This document shows positions 1-8,782 of a stretch of 64,000 nt of DNA, one piece after another. Location of the stretch: contig NZ_NJAJ01000007.1 in assembly GCF_002632825.1 (NCBI RefSeq), forward strand, positions 102,550 through 166,549, read 5' to 3'. The stretch is from Xenorhabdus stockiae. GTDB taxonomy: Bacteria; Pseudomonadota; Gammaproteobacteria; Enterobacterales; Enterobacteriaceae. Every line of letters starts with the position of its first letter. The stretch's first letter is position 1. The notes under the pieces are model-generated. The model saw only the letters and a list, made by a program, of their open reading frames with translations. It had not been told where the DNA came from and did no database searches. The translations under genes and the position numbers were made by a program.

Positions 1-2
1 AT

Positions 3-1151
3 CTGGTAGAGCATAGAGCATTACTGCCGATTAAACCCAATAAGCAGTTTGACGATGAGCAGGTACCAAAATCGGTAACGGAAGAAAAAGACGCCCAAAC
101 CGGTAAACATTATGTCGTGATTGAGCAACAGGAAATTGATGGTCAACTGGCGCAAGGGCAATTGATCAACTTACTCATCTATGGAGACGGAGACGAGCAG
201 GGCAGAAAGCTATTAACAATACGCGGGCAGGTAATAGTCAAAACCGAGGGAGATAAGTTTTGGCTGGATATCGCAAATAGTGTACAACTGCAACGCGATC
301 TAAAACAGATTATAACAGCCGCAGGAGAGAGCAAACTGCGCTGGGAAAATAGCGAAATTTGGATGGAAGATATGGATTATCGTCTGGCTTACGATGATGA
401 TCAAACTTTAAACGGTAAGCCTTTACCTGAAACACAAAAGCGTCTGACCCGTACAGCGCAAACTCCCTTTCCATCGCTGATTAAAGAGGGTTATGAAATT
501 ACCCTGACTAAACAAATTAGTTTGGCATCTAAAAATTCCGCTTCCAAATCTGCAGATGCTGATTCTAAAGAAGAAGTGCCCGCAGTGCTGTATGCAAAAG
601 TTGTCAGTTTTGATCGTATTAAAGGCACGATGATTATTGAACGTCAGGGCGGTTCCATATCAGCATTCCCTCCTAAAAAAGACGCTTGGCGATATCATTG
701 GTATTTTTCAGATAAAGACTATGAGAACTCTGACCGTTTTTCATTTGTTATTAGCGTAGTAGTCAACTATGGGTTAATAAGTAAATTGAATAATAAATCT
801 TATAAAGTTGATCCCTACCAATTGGAAGATTGGGTTAAAAGAACAATCCTCAGTGAATTTCCGGCCCATGTTTCTATGATTATTCATTGGATGGGATCAG
901 AGGAATTTGAGAATTTCGGTATTAATTATCAGCGTTGGCAAAATAATGGTACTCCTTTAGGTGAGGCCGCCTATTCTATTCTTAAAAGTCTGACACTGGG
1001 TAGATTGCCTTCTGCTTTGGAAGGTATAGGTACAATGCGTATTGCTACATCAGAACAAAGAAAACAAGTTGTTGGTGAAAATGGTGATAAATGGAATAAG
1101 AATATAATAATAGATAACGAATTATTTTATGTTCCCAAATTGGATAAATAA
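3..1151 (+). CDS. pvc12: PVC baseplate protein Pvc12, C-terminal part (5' end outside window)
   Basis: The reading frame is open from base 3, so this is the last 383 codons of a longer gene. The GTG at 117 is internal and is not taken as the start. No signature motif is obvious in this fragment. The assignment rests on position: it lies directly before a collar-domain tail fibre, a repeat-bearing tape-measure candidate, an AAA+ ATPase and a DUF4255 protein, which is the Pvc13-16 (Afp13-16) order of extracellular contractile injection systems. In that family the gene upstream of the fibre encodes a large baseplate component, needed to anchor fibres and trigger sheath contraction. The next gene starts 48 bases downstream in the same direction, consistent with one operon. 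The family identity is inferred from context. Confidence 0.65.
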   Translation: MVEHRALLPIKPNKQFDDEQVPKSVTEEKDAQTGKHYVVIEQQEIDGQLAQGQLINLLIYGDGDEQGRKLLTIRGQVIVKTEGDKFWLDIANSVQLQRDLKQIITAAGESKLRWENSEIWMEDMDYRLAYDDDQTLNGKPLPETQKRLTRTAQTPFPSLIKEGYEITLTKQISLASKNSASKSADADSKEEVPAVLYAKVVSFDRIKGTMIIERQGGSISAFPPKKDAWRYHWYFSDKDYENSDRFSFVISVVVNYGLISKLNNKSYKVDPYQLEDWVKRTILSEFPAHVSMIIHWMGSEEFENFGINYQRWQNNGTPLGEAAYSILKSLTLGRLPSALEGIGTMRIATSEQRKQVVGENGDKWNKNIIIDNELFYVPKLDK

Positions 1152-1199
1152 AAACACCGAATAACTAAATAAAAATAAATTAATTTTATGGAGTTAGCC

Positions 1200-2114
1200 A
1201 TGAAAGAAATTCGTAATGATGAAAGAGAAAAAAAACAGCCAATGTTATCCAACGCTGAAGTTATTGGGCCTAAAATAGAAGAATTACAGAACAAATTTAA
1301 AGAACAAAGTATTCCTTTGCAAGTTGATTTTTGGAATTTAATTAATATTGCTGATATTGGGCGTAAAGCTTGTGGTCAGTCACCCGATCAGTCGGAAAAT
1401 AGCCAAGGACCGGGAACGGGATTAAAACTGGATGATGAAGGGCGGCTTAACTTAAAGATAGCAGAACCTTCCAGTTCGAAAGATAAAAAATTCGCGCCAG
1501 TAATATTAAAAGACGATGTTTTATCTGTAGGTCTTGGTAATGGTATTACTGTTGATTCAAACGGTATTAGCGTTGATCTTAATGAAGTACTTCCTCAAGG
1601 AATGATTATGATGTTTTCTGGAAAAGTTATTCCAGAAGGTTGGGTGCTATGTGATGGTAATAATGGTACTCCCGATCTTGTTAATAGATTTATTATGGGA
1701 GGTGTATTGGCTGACATTGAAGGACAGTCCTCAAATACATTTTCAGGTGATAAGGACAGTAAAAAATTTACGTTCGAATCAGAAAGCCAAACTGTGAATA
1801 TAAAAGGAAAAACGGAAGGGCATAAATTAACTGAACAGGAAAATGCTAAACATCATCATATGCAAGGAGAAACCTATAAGTATAATTATTTTGGGCTAAA
1901 TGGAAATGAAAAATATGAAAAGGACAAAGTTTTTGTTCCTGTTGGAGAAGTACAAGCTGAAATAACAAAACCCACATATTCACCTTATACGTGGGAAAGT
2001 GGTGAAGGAGAAGCACATTCTCATGATATCAATCTAACTAATCAAGGTGCACATTCTCATGATAATAATGTTACCGTACCGTATTATATTCTTGCTTTTA
2101 TTATGAAAAAATAG
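1200..2114 (+). CDS. pvc13: PVC tail fibre protein with phage collar domain
   Basis: A short tail fibre that would give the injection particle its target-cell specificity. The middle carries a phage tail collar signature: PQGMIMMFSGK, then PEGWVLCDG, then TPDLVNRFIMGG. The C-terminal third is Gly/Thr/Asn rich and contains HHHM and two AHSHD motifs; such H-x-H repeats coordinate metal in the needle tips of trimeric phage fibres. The N-terminal 100 residues are polar and presumably attach to the baseplate. I place the start at ATG 1200 because GGAG lies 6 bases before it; an in-frame ATG at 1188 overlaps that ribosome binding site. Fibre genes are among the most variable in these cassettes, so the receptor cannot be predicted. 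A 218-base intergenic region with a palindromic repeat separates it from the next gene. Confidence 0.85.
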   Translation: MKEIRNDEREKKQPMLSNAEVIGPKIEELQNKFKEQSIPLQVDFWNLINIADIGRKACGQSPDQSENSQGPGTGLKLDDEGRLNLKIAEPSSSKDKKFAPVILKDDVLSVGLGNGITVDSNGISVDLNEVLPQGMIMMFSGKVIPEGWVLCDGNNGTPDLVNRFIMGGVLADIEGQSSNTFSGDKDSKKFTFESESQTVNIKGKTEGHKLTEQENAKHHHMQGETYKYNYFGLNGNEKYEKDKVFVPVGEVQAEITKPTYSPYTWESGEGEAHSHDINLTNQGAHSHDNNVTVPYYILAFIMKK

Positions 2115-2167
2115 TGATGTTTCCTTAATTAAAATTAACAGAAATAAGTATTGATCGATATTCATTG

Positions 2168-2291
2168 CTATACGCTTCCTCTTTCAAGTTGCCTCTTTGT
2201 TGGCTAGGCTCGCTCACCCCAGTCACATAGTTATCTATGATCCTGGGGCTCCCTTGCCGCCGCGACGCATTTTGAAATTCATTGCGTATAA
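2168..2291. repeat. ERIC-like palindromic repeat
   Basis: About 124 bases bounded by the inverted ends TATACGC and GCGTATA. A strong nested palindrome lies at 2217-2247: CCCCAG and CATAG on one arm, CTATG and CTGGGG on the other. This matches the widespread intergenic repeat of Photorhabdus/Xenorhabdus as I recall it and is close to ERIC length. It lies between two same-strand genes of one operon, so its RNA would fold in the middle of the transcript and could affect expression of the tape-measure gene. Confidence 0.7.
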
Positions 2292-2332
2292 TTAATGAAA
2301 ACTTATTCTATTTATGGAGTCGTAATTAAAGA

Positions 2333-3994
2333 ATGACTTTATTGATTAACGGAAAAAGCAATATAATATATAAAACAATTATTTCTATTGAATCTTTAGG
2401 TTATGATGGTAAAGAAATAATGGATAGACTCTCTATTCTATTTCATAAGGAGTTATCTTTTGTTATTAAAGAGAATATTGAAAAATTAGAACATGTTGGG
2501 AATGATAATTTATTCATAGAAAAGTTAACAGTAAATTTAGGCAGCATTGATATTACTTTATTCGAGACAGAGATTCCCAGAAGGTTAGAGAGAGAATTGA
2601 AAAAAATACTAAAAAAATATGGCCATTCTGTAGAACATAATATGAGTAAGAAAATACATTCCTTTTCTTCAATAAAAGAAACTATGGTTAAATATGCTGA
2701 TCATAAAAATGATAATGCTTCTCTTTCATTAAGTCATTACCATAAAAAACAGTCCCAAAAAACAGCCAATAACATGACTGATAGTATTTTTTATGAGTCT
2801 TCATTGATAAAAGAAATAGATTATTACTTACACAAAGGCAGTTGGTTATCTGATAAAAATGGGCATTACGCTACAAATATGGCGCATGTTGATAATGATG
2901 TTTGGCAACAGATTATTCATAAGCCACAACATTGGCTACCGATGTTAGCCAAACATTGTTTACAACCTGCGGCTCGTAACCGCCTGATTCAAATTTGCCA
3001 CCCGGAACTGCTTGATAGGCTTTCCCGGTTATTCAGTAAAACAATAATATCCGATATTAACTCATCCGTGCAGACAATCCCCAGGGCAGCAATGGCAGCA
3101 GAAAAATTGAGTATCGCGGCAAAGAATTATCTTTATCATCAAACGTTCAATACTGATATTAAGCAGCCTACAAAAACAGGGGGCATATTAAACAATTCAA
3201 CATCAACAGATCATATTTCTCAAGATAACCAGCATTCATTGAAACCTGAGTACGATAAAAATGATATGCAGACAAAAGTAGGGCAATTATTTTTACAATT
3301 AAATAAAGCTCCGACGACGTTATTATCGCAATCAGGTAAATCCACTGAAACATTACTTTCACAATCAGATAAAGATTCTCCGGCATTATTATCACAATTA
3401 AATAAAGCTCCGACGACGTTATTATCGCAAAAAGGTAAATCTTCTGAAACGTTACTTTCACAATCAAATAACGCCCCTCCAACGTTATTGGCGCAATCCG
3501 TTTTATCCGTCACCAATGCTGGTTGTATAGTCTTATGGCCATTACTTCCCACATTTTTTCGTACCTTTGGCTTATTAGATCAAAACCAATTTATTACCCC
3601 TGAAGCACAAAGAGAGGCAGTCTGTTTACTTGATTGGCTGATTTGGTCGGAAGACGAAATACCGGAATGGCGATTAACCCTCAATAAATTGCTTTGTGGC
3701 TTATCTATACAGGATAACGCGCGATGGCATACTCCAAAACCGGAACAACAAATAGCCATCAGCCAGTGGTTGGAAAAAATTATTCAACAACTGCCGGGTT
3801 GGAAAAAAATGGGAATAAATGATGCCCGATATTTATTTCTACAACGAGGCGGAGAAGTCAGCGAGCTGAATGGTTTAATCAATATCCAGATTAAATCTGA
3901 AATTTATGATGCTCTATTGAGTGAATGGTTGTGGCCAATGAATATTGCCAGTTTTAGCTGGTTAAAGAATCCTATAACAATAGAGTGGCTATAG
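2333..3994 (+). CDS. pvc14: PVC tape-measure type protein Pvc14 with 11-residue repeats
   Basis: Candidate tape-measure protein, which lies in the tail lumen and sets tail length in contractile injection systems. The first 100 residues are charged and helical-looking, with a patterned stretch (FIEKLTVNLGSIDITL) like the N-terminal region of this family. Residues 324-389 are six perfect-length 11-residue repeats of consensus xKxxxTLLSQx. The C-terminal 160 residues are Trp-rich (LLDWLIWSEDEIPEW, SEWLWP) and look globular. ATG 2333 follows GGAG with a rather long gap of about 14 bases. It sits between fibre and ATPase as in PVC and Afp clusters. The DNA is AT-rich at the 5' end and more balanced at the 3' end. 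The role is inferred from order and family knowledge; no enzyme motif is present. Confidence 0.75.
   Translation: MTLLINGKSNIIYKTIISIESLGYDGKEIMDRLSILFHKELSFVIKENIEKLEHVGNDNLFIEKLTVNLGSIDITLFETEIPRRLERELKKILKKYGHSVEHNMSKKIHSFSSIKETMVKYADHKNDNASLSLSHYHKKQSQKTANNMTDSIFYESSLIKEIDYYLHKGSWLSDKNGHYATNMAHVDNDVWQQIIHKPQHWLPMLAKHCLQPAARNRLIQICHPELLDRLSRLFSKTIISDINSSVQTIPRAAMAAEKLSIAAKNYLYHQTFNTDIKQPTKTGGILNNSTSTDHISQDNQHSLKPEYDKNDMQTKVGQLFLQLNKAPTTLLSQSGKSTETLLSQSDKDSPALLSQLNKAPTTLLSQKGKSSETLLSQSNNAPPTLLAQSVLSVTNAGCIVLWPLLPTFFRTFGLLDQNQFITPEAQREAVCLLDWLIWSEDEIPEWRLTLNKLLCGLSIQDNARWHTPKPEQQIAISQWLEKIIQQLPGWKKMGINDARYLFLQRGGEVSELNGLINIQIKSEIYDALLSEWLWPMNIASFSWLKNPITIEWL
3302..3499 (+). repeat. Six tandem 33-bp repeats inside pvc14
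   Basis: Six in-frame 33-base units. Units 1 and 4 are NKAPTTLLSQ(S/K), units 2 and 5 are GK(S)(T/S)ETLLSQS, units 3 and 6 are diverged (DKDSPALLSQL, NNAPPTLLAQS). The 1-2-3/4-5-6 pattern suggests that a 99-base three-unit block was duplicated. Confidence 0.95.
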
Positions 3995-4031
3995 ATTGAT
4001 CCGAAGAAGAAACTAACTTGAGTAAAACACT

Positions 4032-6119
4032 ATGAATATAACGCCGATCTTTTCTAATCCAGCTCAGAAAAGCAATGACTGCCATTCAGCGTTTTTATTT
4101 AGCCAATTGGAACGCATCGATCTTATTCTTCAATCCCATTTTCATTATATAAGTGCTCTGCACGATGATCCCTTTGATGATTTTCTGTTAAGCGAAGAAG
4201 ACGTTATCGCCAGACTGGATAATCCATTAGGTAAACCTCACTGGCTTGATGGCGAGAACCTGACCATAGAGCAAACTATCACGCCTGTCGCTTCCCGATT
4301 AACTGATCTGATTGAACGTTTTGAACTCACTGATTTTGAAAGAGATGTTTTGCTGTTAGGTTTACTGCCACAATTTGATAGCCGCTATTATCAGTTGTTT
4401 GCTGCAATTCAAAGGGATCAATCATCTCAACTGCCTTCTTTTGTACTGGCGCTGGAGATTTTTTGTCACTCAGTGCAGGATAAGCACGCACAACAAGCAA
4501 GTTTTTTACATCAGGCCCCTTTAATTAATTGTCAGTTAATATCTATTAACAACCGTAAGAAAACATTGTCTTGGCTTCAGACATCTTTTATCACAGATAA
4601 TAGCGTGTACCACTTTTTACTAGGCAACCAATATATTGCGCCTGATTTGGAATATTATGCTGAATGGTTAATTCCTACTGAAAATAGCTATTATCCTGTC
4701 CAATTAAAACAGTCACTCAGTAATGTTTTGCTATCTGACCATAATGATATCCGTTCCATTGTCTTATTGAAGGGAATAAGCAATAGTGCCAAAGTACAGG
4801 TAATTGCCAATATTATGGAGTCTGAAGGGCGGCAAACACTGATAGTGGATATCGCTAAACTGGCTGATAATGACGATAAGGTACTGCTTTCCCGTATAAA
4901 ACTCATCTTGCGCGAAATTCGTCTGCGTGGTGCTTGCTTATTACTGCAAAATTTTAGCTCATTTGCCGAAGAGAATAAGCCGCTGCTGGCACCTCTAGCC
5001 ACCTTATTACACCAACCTGAATTAAGAGTTATCTGCCTGATAGAGTCGTCTTCCTCACTGGTCTGGCTGGATAAATTATCAGCCGTAGTGATTGAGATGC
5101 CTACTTTTACCTCAGAGCAAAAAGTCAGTTTATTGGCTGAGTATTTAATTAACCACGGTGTAAGTGATATTGATGTAACTGCTTTAAGCCAAAGTTACAC
5201 ATTTGATCCACAAACCTTGCCATTGATTTTGCAAGAAGCACGATTTTACCAGCAACAGCGAGATCCTTTGGACGTATTGCAACACTCGGATATTCGCAAG
5301 GCATTTAATTTACGGGCTCAACAAAATTTTGGCCAACTGGCACAACGTATTATCCCTAAACGTTCATTAAAGGATTTATTGGTATCTGCTGATATTGAGC
5401 AGCAAATACAAGAAATATTGACAGCGATTACCTACCGGGAACAAGTTTTAACAACAGAATTTAAAGCTAAAATTGGCTATGGCACTGGTATCAGTGCCTT
5501 ATTTTATGGTGATTCCGGTACCGGAAAAACAATGGCAGCAGAGGTGATTGCCAATTGTATTGGCGTGGACTTAATAAAAGTAGATTTGTCTACTGTTGTA
5601 AATAAATACGTTGGGGAGACTGAGAAAAATTTATCCCGTATTTTCGATTTGGCGGAACAGGATGCCGGAATTTTATTCTTTGATGAGGCAGATGCGCTCT
5701 TTGGTAAACGTAGTGAAACCAAAGATGCCCAAGACAGACATGCCAATATTGAAGTCTCTTATTTACTGCAACGACTGGAAAACTTTCCGGGATTGGTTAT
5801 TTTATCCACCAATAACCGCAACCATCTGGACAGCGCCTTTAATCGTCGTTTTACATTTATTACTCGTTTCACTTATCCGGATGAAATCATCCGTAGGAAA
5901 ATGTGGCAGGCTATCTGGCCAAAGAATATAAGTATTGCCGCAGATGTAGATTTCAATAAATTAGCCCAAAAAATCAGCATTACAGGAGCAAATATTCGAA
6001 ATATTGCTTTATTGTCCTCATTTTTTGCTAAAAAGAATGGTCAGAATGAGGTTAATAATGCGAATATTGAAATCGCATTGGCGCGAGAATTAGCTAAAGT
6101 AGGTAGATTAACTTTCTGA
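4032..6119 (+). CDS. pvc15: PVC AAA+ ATPase Pvc15
   Basis: Conserved AAA+ ATPase of extracellular contractile injection systems, thought to act as an assembly or unfolding factor for cargo loading rather than as a particle component. Residues 1-440 form a divergent N-terminal half containing a degenerate ATPase-like fold. The C-terminal AAA+ domain has Walker A GDSGTGKT at 493-500, Walker B ILFFDEAD with D551 and E552, a sensor-1 stretch ILSTNNR, and an arginine-finger region FNRRFTF. At 695 aa it matches the usual family size. ATG 4032 has only a poor upstream ribosome site, but the frame is stopped shortly before and the start lies 38 bases after pvc14. The catalytic residues look intact, so the protein should be active. 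Identification of the family is firm; its exact mechanical role is inferred from related systems. Confidence 0.92.
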   Translation: MNITPIFSNPAQKSNDCHSAFLFSQLERIDLILQSHFHYISALHDDPFDDFLLSEEDVIARLDNPLGKPHWLDGENLTIEQTITPVASRLTDLIERFELTDFERDVLLLGLLPQFDSRYYQLFAAIQRDQSSQLPSFVLALEIFCHSVQDKHAQQASFLHQAPLINCQLISINNRKKTLSWLQTSFITDNSVYHFLLGNQYIAPDLEYYAEWLIPTENSYYPVQLKQSLSNVLLSDHNDIRSIVLLKGISNSAKVQVIANIMESEGRQTLIVDIAKLADNDDKVLLSRIKLILREIRLRGACLLLQNFSSFAEENKPLLAPLATLLHQPELRVICLIESSSSLVWLDKLSAVVIEMPTFTSEQKVSLLAEYLINHGVSDIDVTALSQSYTFDPQTLPLILQEARFYQQQRDPLDVLQHSDIRKAFNLRAQQNFGQLAQRIIPKRSLKDLLVSADIEQQIQEILTAITYREQVLTTEFKAKIGYGTGISALFYGDSGTGKTMAAEVIANCIGVDLIKVDLSTVVNKYVGETEKNLSRIFDLAEQDAGILFFDEADALFGKRSETKDAQDRHANIEVSYLLQRLENFPGLVILSTNNRNHLDSAFNRRFTFITRFTYPDEIIRRKMWQAIWPKNISIAADVDFNKLAQKISITGANIRNIALLSSFFAKKNGQNEVNNANIEIALARELAKVGRLTF

Positions 6120-6207
6120 ATGTTATAGCAATAATAAAATTTAAATAACGGTTCATATTTATTATTGCAGAATTATTGTATTAATTTTTTTCAGAGGATT
6201 TTGAATT

Positions 6208-7119
6208 ATGCCAGAAAATTATCCTATCATTGAAGTTAATAAATCAATAAAGAGCGTCTTAGAGAGATATTTGAAAAATGTCTCAATTATTTTTGATCTT
6301 CCTGAATTAAATGTCCCGCATTCCGATCCCGTAGTGAGTGTTTTTCTCTATGATATCCATGAAGATCTACAGCTTCGTTCAGCAGAATCCAGAGTATTTA
6401 AGGCTGCTTCAAAAACATTGTTACCGGGCTGGATTAATATTAAATGTAATTATCTGATTACTTACTGGGGAGCGAACGAATTTAAAAGCGATCCTTATAG
6501 CCCAGAAAGTCAACCGGGTAATCAGGCAATACAAGTTATGTCACAAGTCTTAAATGCTTTGATTAATAACCGAAAATTGCCAGATATTTCTGGCTCTTAT
6601 GCTCAAATTGTGCCACCAAAAGAAAGCCTGAACAGCTTAGGGCATTTTTGGCAATCATTGGGAAATCGCCCACGGTTGTCACTGAATTATTCAGTGACAA
6701 TACCTGTTCATCTCACTGATGGTTTAGATAATGTGCCCGCGGTATCTAATATTTCTACCACATTAGAACAAATCGCTCCAATCAGCCATGAACGGATTAT
6801 TATTGAGTTGAGGAAGATTCTGATTACAGAATTACAAAAATCATCTGTGGCAAATAATGAAAGTCAGGAAAATATTAGTCTGGCAGTAAGTAAAATTAAT
6901 TTTTCAGTTGTAAACGAAGTAATGGTTCCTGAAAAACCAACAGAAATTGACCTCTCTTTATCTGTATCAGGTATTACCTATCATAAATATCTGGATGAAA
7001 TTGAGATGATATTTAATAATTGGGAAAAAGAAAATAGTGTTATTACCATAATAGATAATTATGGTATTCGTATTAAAATGATTAAGAAAAAGTTATCACT
7101 TGAGCGTGATCAACTTTAA
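6208..7119 (+). CDS. pvc16: PVC tail terminator/cap protein Pvc16 (DUF4255)
   Basis: Last conserved structural gene of the PVC cassette. The first 180 residues match the Pvc16 N-terminal (DUF4255) pattern as I know it: an early helix (VNKSIKSVLERYL), then DPVVSVFLYDIHEDLQLRSAE, then a WINIKCNYLITYWG strand region. In Afp and PVC particles this protein caps the tail tube and sheath at the end opposite the baseplate and stops tube growth. It follows pvc15 after 88 AT-rich bases, with AGAGGA about 10 bases before the ATG. The C-terminal 100 residues are polar and unrecognised. A drop in GC content begins right after this gene, marking the switch from structural genes to the variable cargo region. 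Confidence 0.88.
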   Translation: MPENYPIIEVNKSIKSVLERYLKNVSIIFDLPELNVPHSDPVVSVFLYDIHEDLQLRSAESRVFKAASKTLLPGWINIKCNYLITYWGANEFKSDPYSPESQPGNQAIQVMSQVLNALINNRKLPDISGSYAQIVPPKESLNSLGHFWQSLGNRPRLSLNYSVTIPVHLTDGLDNVPAVSNISTTLEQIAPISHERIIIELRKILITELQKSSVANNESQENISLAVSKINFSVVNEVMVPEKPTEIDLSLSVSGITYHKYLDEIEMIFNNWEKENSVITIIDNYGIRIKMIKKKLSLERDQL

Positions 7120-7267
7120 ATTATTAAAACTGGGGTGTTATGTCTTGAGTAATTAATATAAATAAGAAAAAGAACCAATATATGCTGGGTATCATCCTCA
7201 GAAAATAATGCATCAATTATTTGATGGTATCAGTGGATAAAACTTATTTTTGTAAAAAGGAGCTGAT

Positions 7268-7594
7268 GTGTTTATTTCAAAAGATTTAGAAAATTTCATG
7301 GCGGTGGCTAGAAATAAATCAATTAATAAGGCATCAAAGGAATTATTTATTACACAATCTCCCATTAGTCGAAGTTTAAAAAAACTGGAATTTTCATTAG
7401 GCGTTAAACTCTTTGTCAGAAAAAGTCAGGGATTAGTTCTAACGGAAGAAGGAGAACGGTTGTACAATAAAATATTTTCCCTCTATGAGCAACTTAAAGA
7501 TATCGAAGTTGACTACAAAAATAAAAAACAATCCACCTATAATATTTATAGAGAAAAAAATAATGATGTAATGGATTTAGATGGTTTTAGATAA
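7268..7594 (+). CDS. LysR-type helix-turn-helix protein lacking the effector domain
   Basis: Residues 1-65 are a complete LysR-family winged helix-turn-helix: LENFMAVARNKSINKASKELF, then TQSPISRSLKKLE, then GVKLFVRK and LTEEGERLYN. The linker helix follows, but the protein ends at 108 aa, about 200 residues short of a normal LysR regulator, and no co-inducer-binding domain is detectable before the next gene. The start is GTG 7268, chosen because AAGGAG lies about 6 bases before it; an out-of-frame ATG overlaps it. It could be a DNA-binding-only regulator of the cassette or cargo, or a stable truncation. Position between the last structural gene and the putative cargo genes favours a local role, but that is inference. 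Confidence 0.75.
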   Translation: MFISKDLENFMAVARNKSINKASKELFITQSPISRSLKKLEFSLGVKLFVRKSQGLVLTEEGERLYNKIFSLYEQLKDIEVDYKNKKQSTYNIYREKNNDVMDLDGFR

Positions 7595-7673
7595 AAACAC
7601 TTATTTTAAGTAAAATTAAAAATTATATTAAATGCTATTTATGTAAAGTGATTTATATAAAAGGAGGCATAGT

Positions 7674-8651
7674 ATGCCTAAAATGAAAACATCGGATGAA
7701 GAAAGAATAAAATCGTTAATACAAGAAAAATCTGATAATGAATCTATATCGGATGATGAGTATGAAGATGAATCTGAAGACGAATATGAAAATTCTGAAT
7801 ATGAACATCTGGATTCTGATGAATTACAAAATGGAACTTCACTTTATTATAATTATATGAATATTGCCTTGCCATATTTAGAGAGAATAGATAGAGCATT
7901 AGAGCTAATGGAGTCTTTACAAAATTCCTCGCCTAAGTCTAAGCGTAATAGTGCTATTAATTTTGGTGGAAAAGTTGTAACTTCTATTTTAAATAAAACA
8001 GGAAAAACTGTGGTAGGTGCGATAACAGGCCCTGTAAGCGTATCAGGTCTGGGGATTATACTTAATTTAGCTGTCGATGGGATCACGAAAAAAATTGATG
8101 ATCATTTAAAATTTGTTGATTCTTATCCTAAAACAAGCAAGGTAATATCCGAACTTAATAATTATGATACAAATTTAATAATAAAGCTTTTTAATGATTT
8201 TATTAAAAAAGATAAAATTAATAAAAATAATGTTAAGGAGGAATTTGGTTTGGAGTTAGTGAAGAAAATGGTTAATAGCTTGTCTGAATTTATACCTATA
8301 TATGAATTAATTAATCTGGCAATTTCACAATATAGGGCAATGAAAAAAATAGAAAAAAATAAAGTTGAAAAAATATTGAATTTCACAAATAAATTACGTG
8401 AAAATATAAATGAAAACTATCCTTATGCAGAGAAATTTCTAAACGAAAAGTATAAAGATCATAAAATGAGACTTACGGGGTTTAAAAATCAACTTCGGTC
8501 AGTAGCACGGAAGGTATTGACTCCAATGCCAGCATTAAAGAATATAGTAAAATATGATGAGGTAGATCTTCCCATGCTGATTGATAAAAAAGGAAAAATA
8601 GAAAAATTAATAATAAGTATTAATGAAAGAGTAAGGAAACTTGCAAAATAG
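7674..8651 (+). CDS. Unrecognised acidic-leader protein in the PVC cargo position
   Basis: I do not recognise this 325-aa protein. Residues 18-52 are extremely acidic and low-complexity (runs of D, E, Y, S) and look disordered. Residues 98-137 form a Gly-rich hydrophobic stretch (VVGAITGPVSVSGLGIIL) that could be a buried or membrane-active hairpin. The remaining 190 residues are Lys/Asn/Ile rich and predominantly helical. A strong AAGGAGG precedes ATG 7674. The gene lies directly downstream of the PVC structural genes and is much more AT-rich than they are, as is usual for PVC payload genes, and payloads in this family carry disordered N-terminal packaging leaders. It could instead be a partner of the ADP-ribosyltransferase-like protein encoded 131 bases downstream. 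Function is unknown. Confidence 0.6.
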   Translation: MPKMKTSDEERIKSLIQEKSDNESISDDEYEDESEDEYENSEYEHLDSDELQNGTSLYYNYMNIALPYLERIDRALELMESLQNSSPKSKRNSAINFGGKVVTSILNKTGKTVVGAITGPVSVSGLGIILNLAVDGITKKIDDHLKFVDSYPKTSKVISELNNYDTNLIIKLFNDFIKKDKINKNNVKEEFGLELVKKMVNSLSEFIPIYELINLAISQYRAMKKIEKNKVEKILNFTNKLRENINENYPYAEKFLNEKYKDHKMRLTGFKNQLRSVARKVLTPMPALKNIVKYDEVDLPMLIDKKGKIEKLIISINERVRKLAK

Positions 8652-8782
8652 AGAATTGTATCTTCATCAAAACTAACAAAAATCACGAATGAAAAATAAA
8701 ACGGAAAATTATTTGTTTTTTCAACAGATTTGAAACCTATATCTTAAATTTAAAGGATATACAATAAGTGAGGAAATAAATA

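Noticed and set aside
117..1151. Complete 344-aa gene starting at GTG 117
   Set aside because: The frame is open back to base 3 and no ribosome site precedes 117; it is the 3' part of a longer gene.
3168..3552. Two minus-strand frames opposite the pvc14 repeats
   Set aside because: They are repeat-driven antisense frames with no ribosome site and no recognisable protein.
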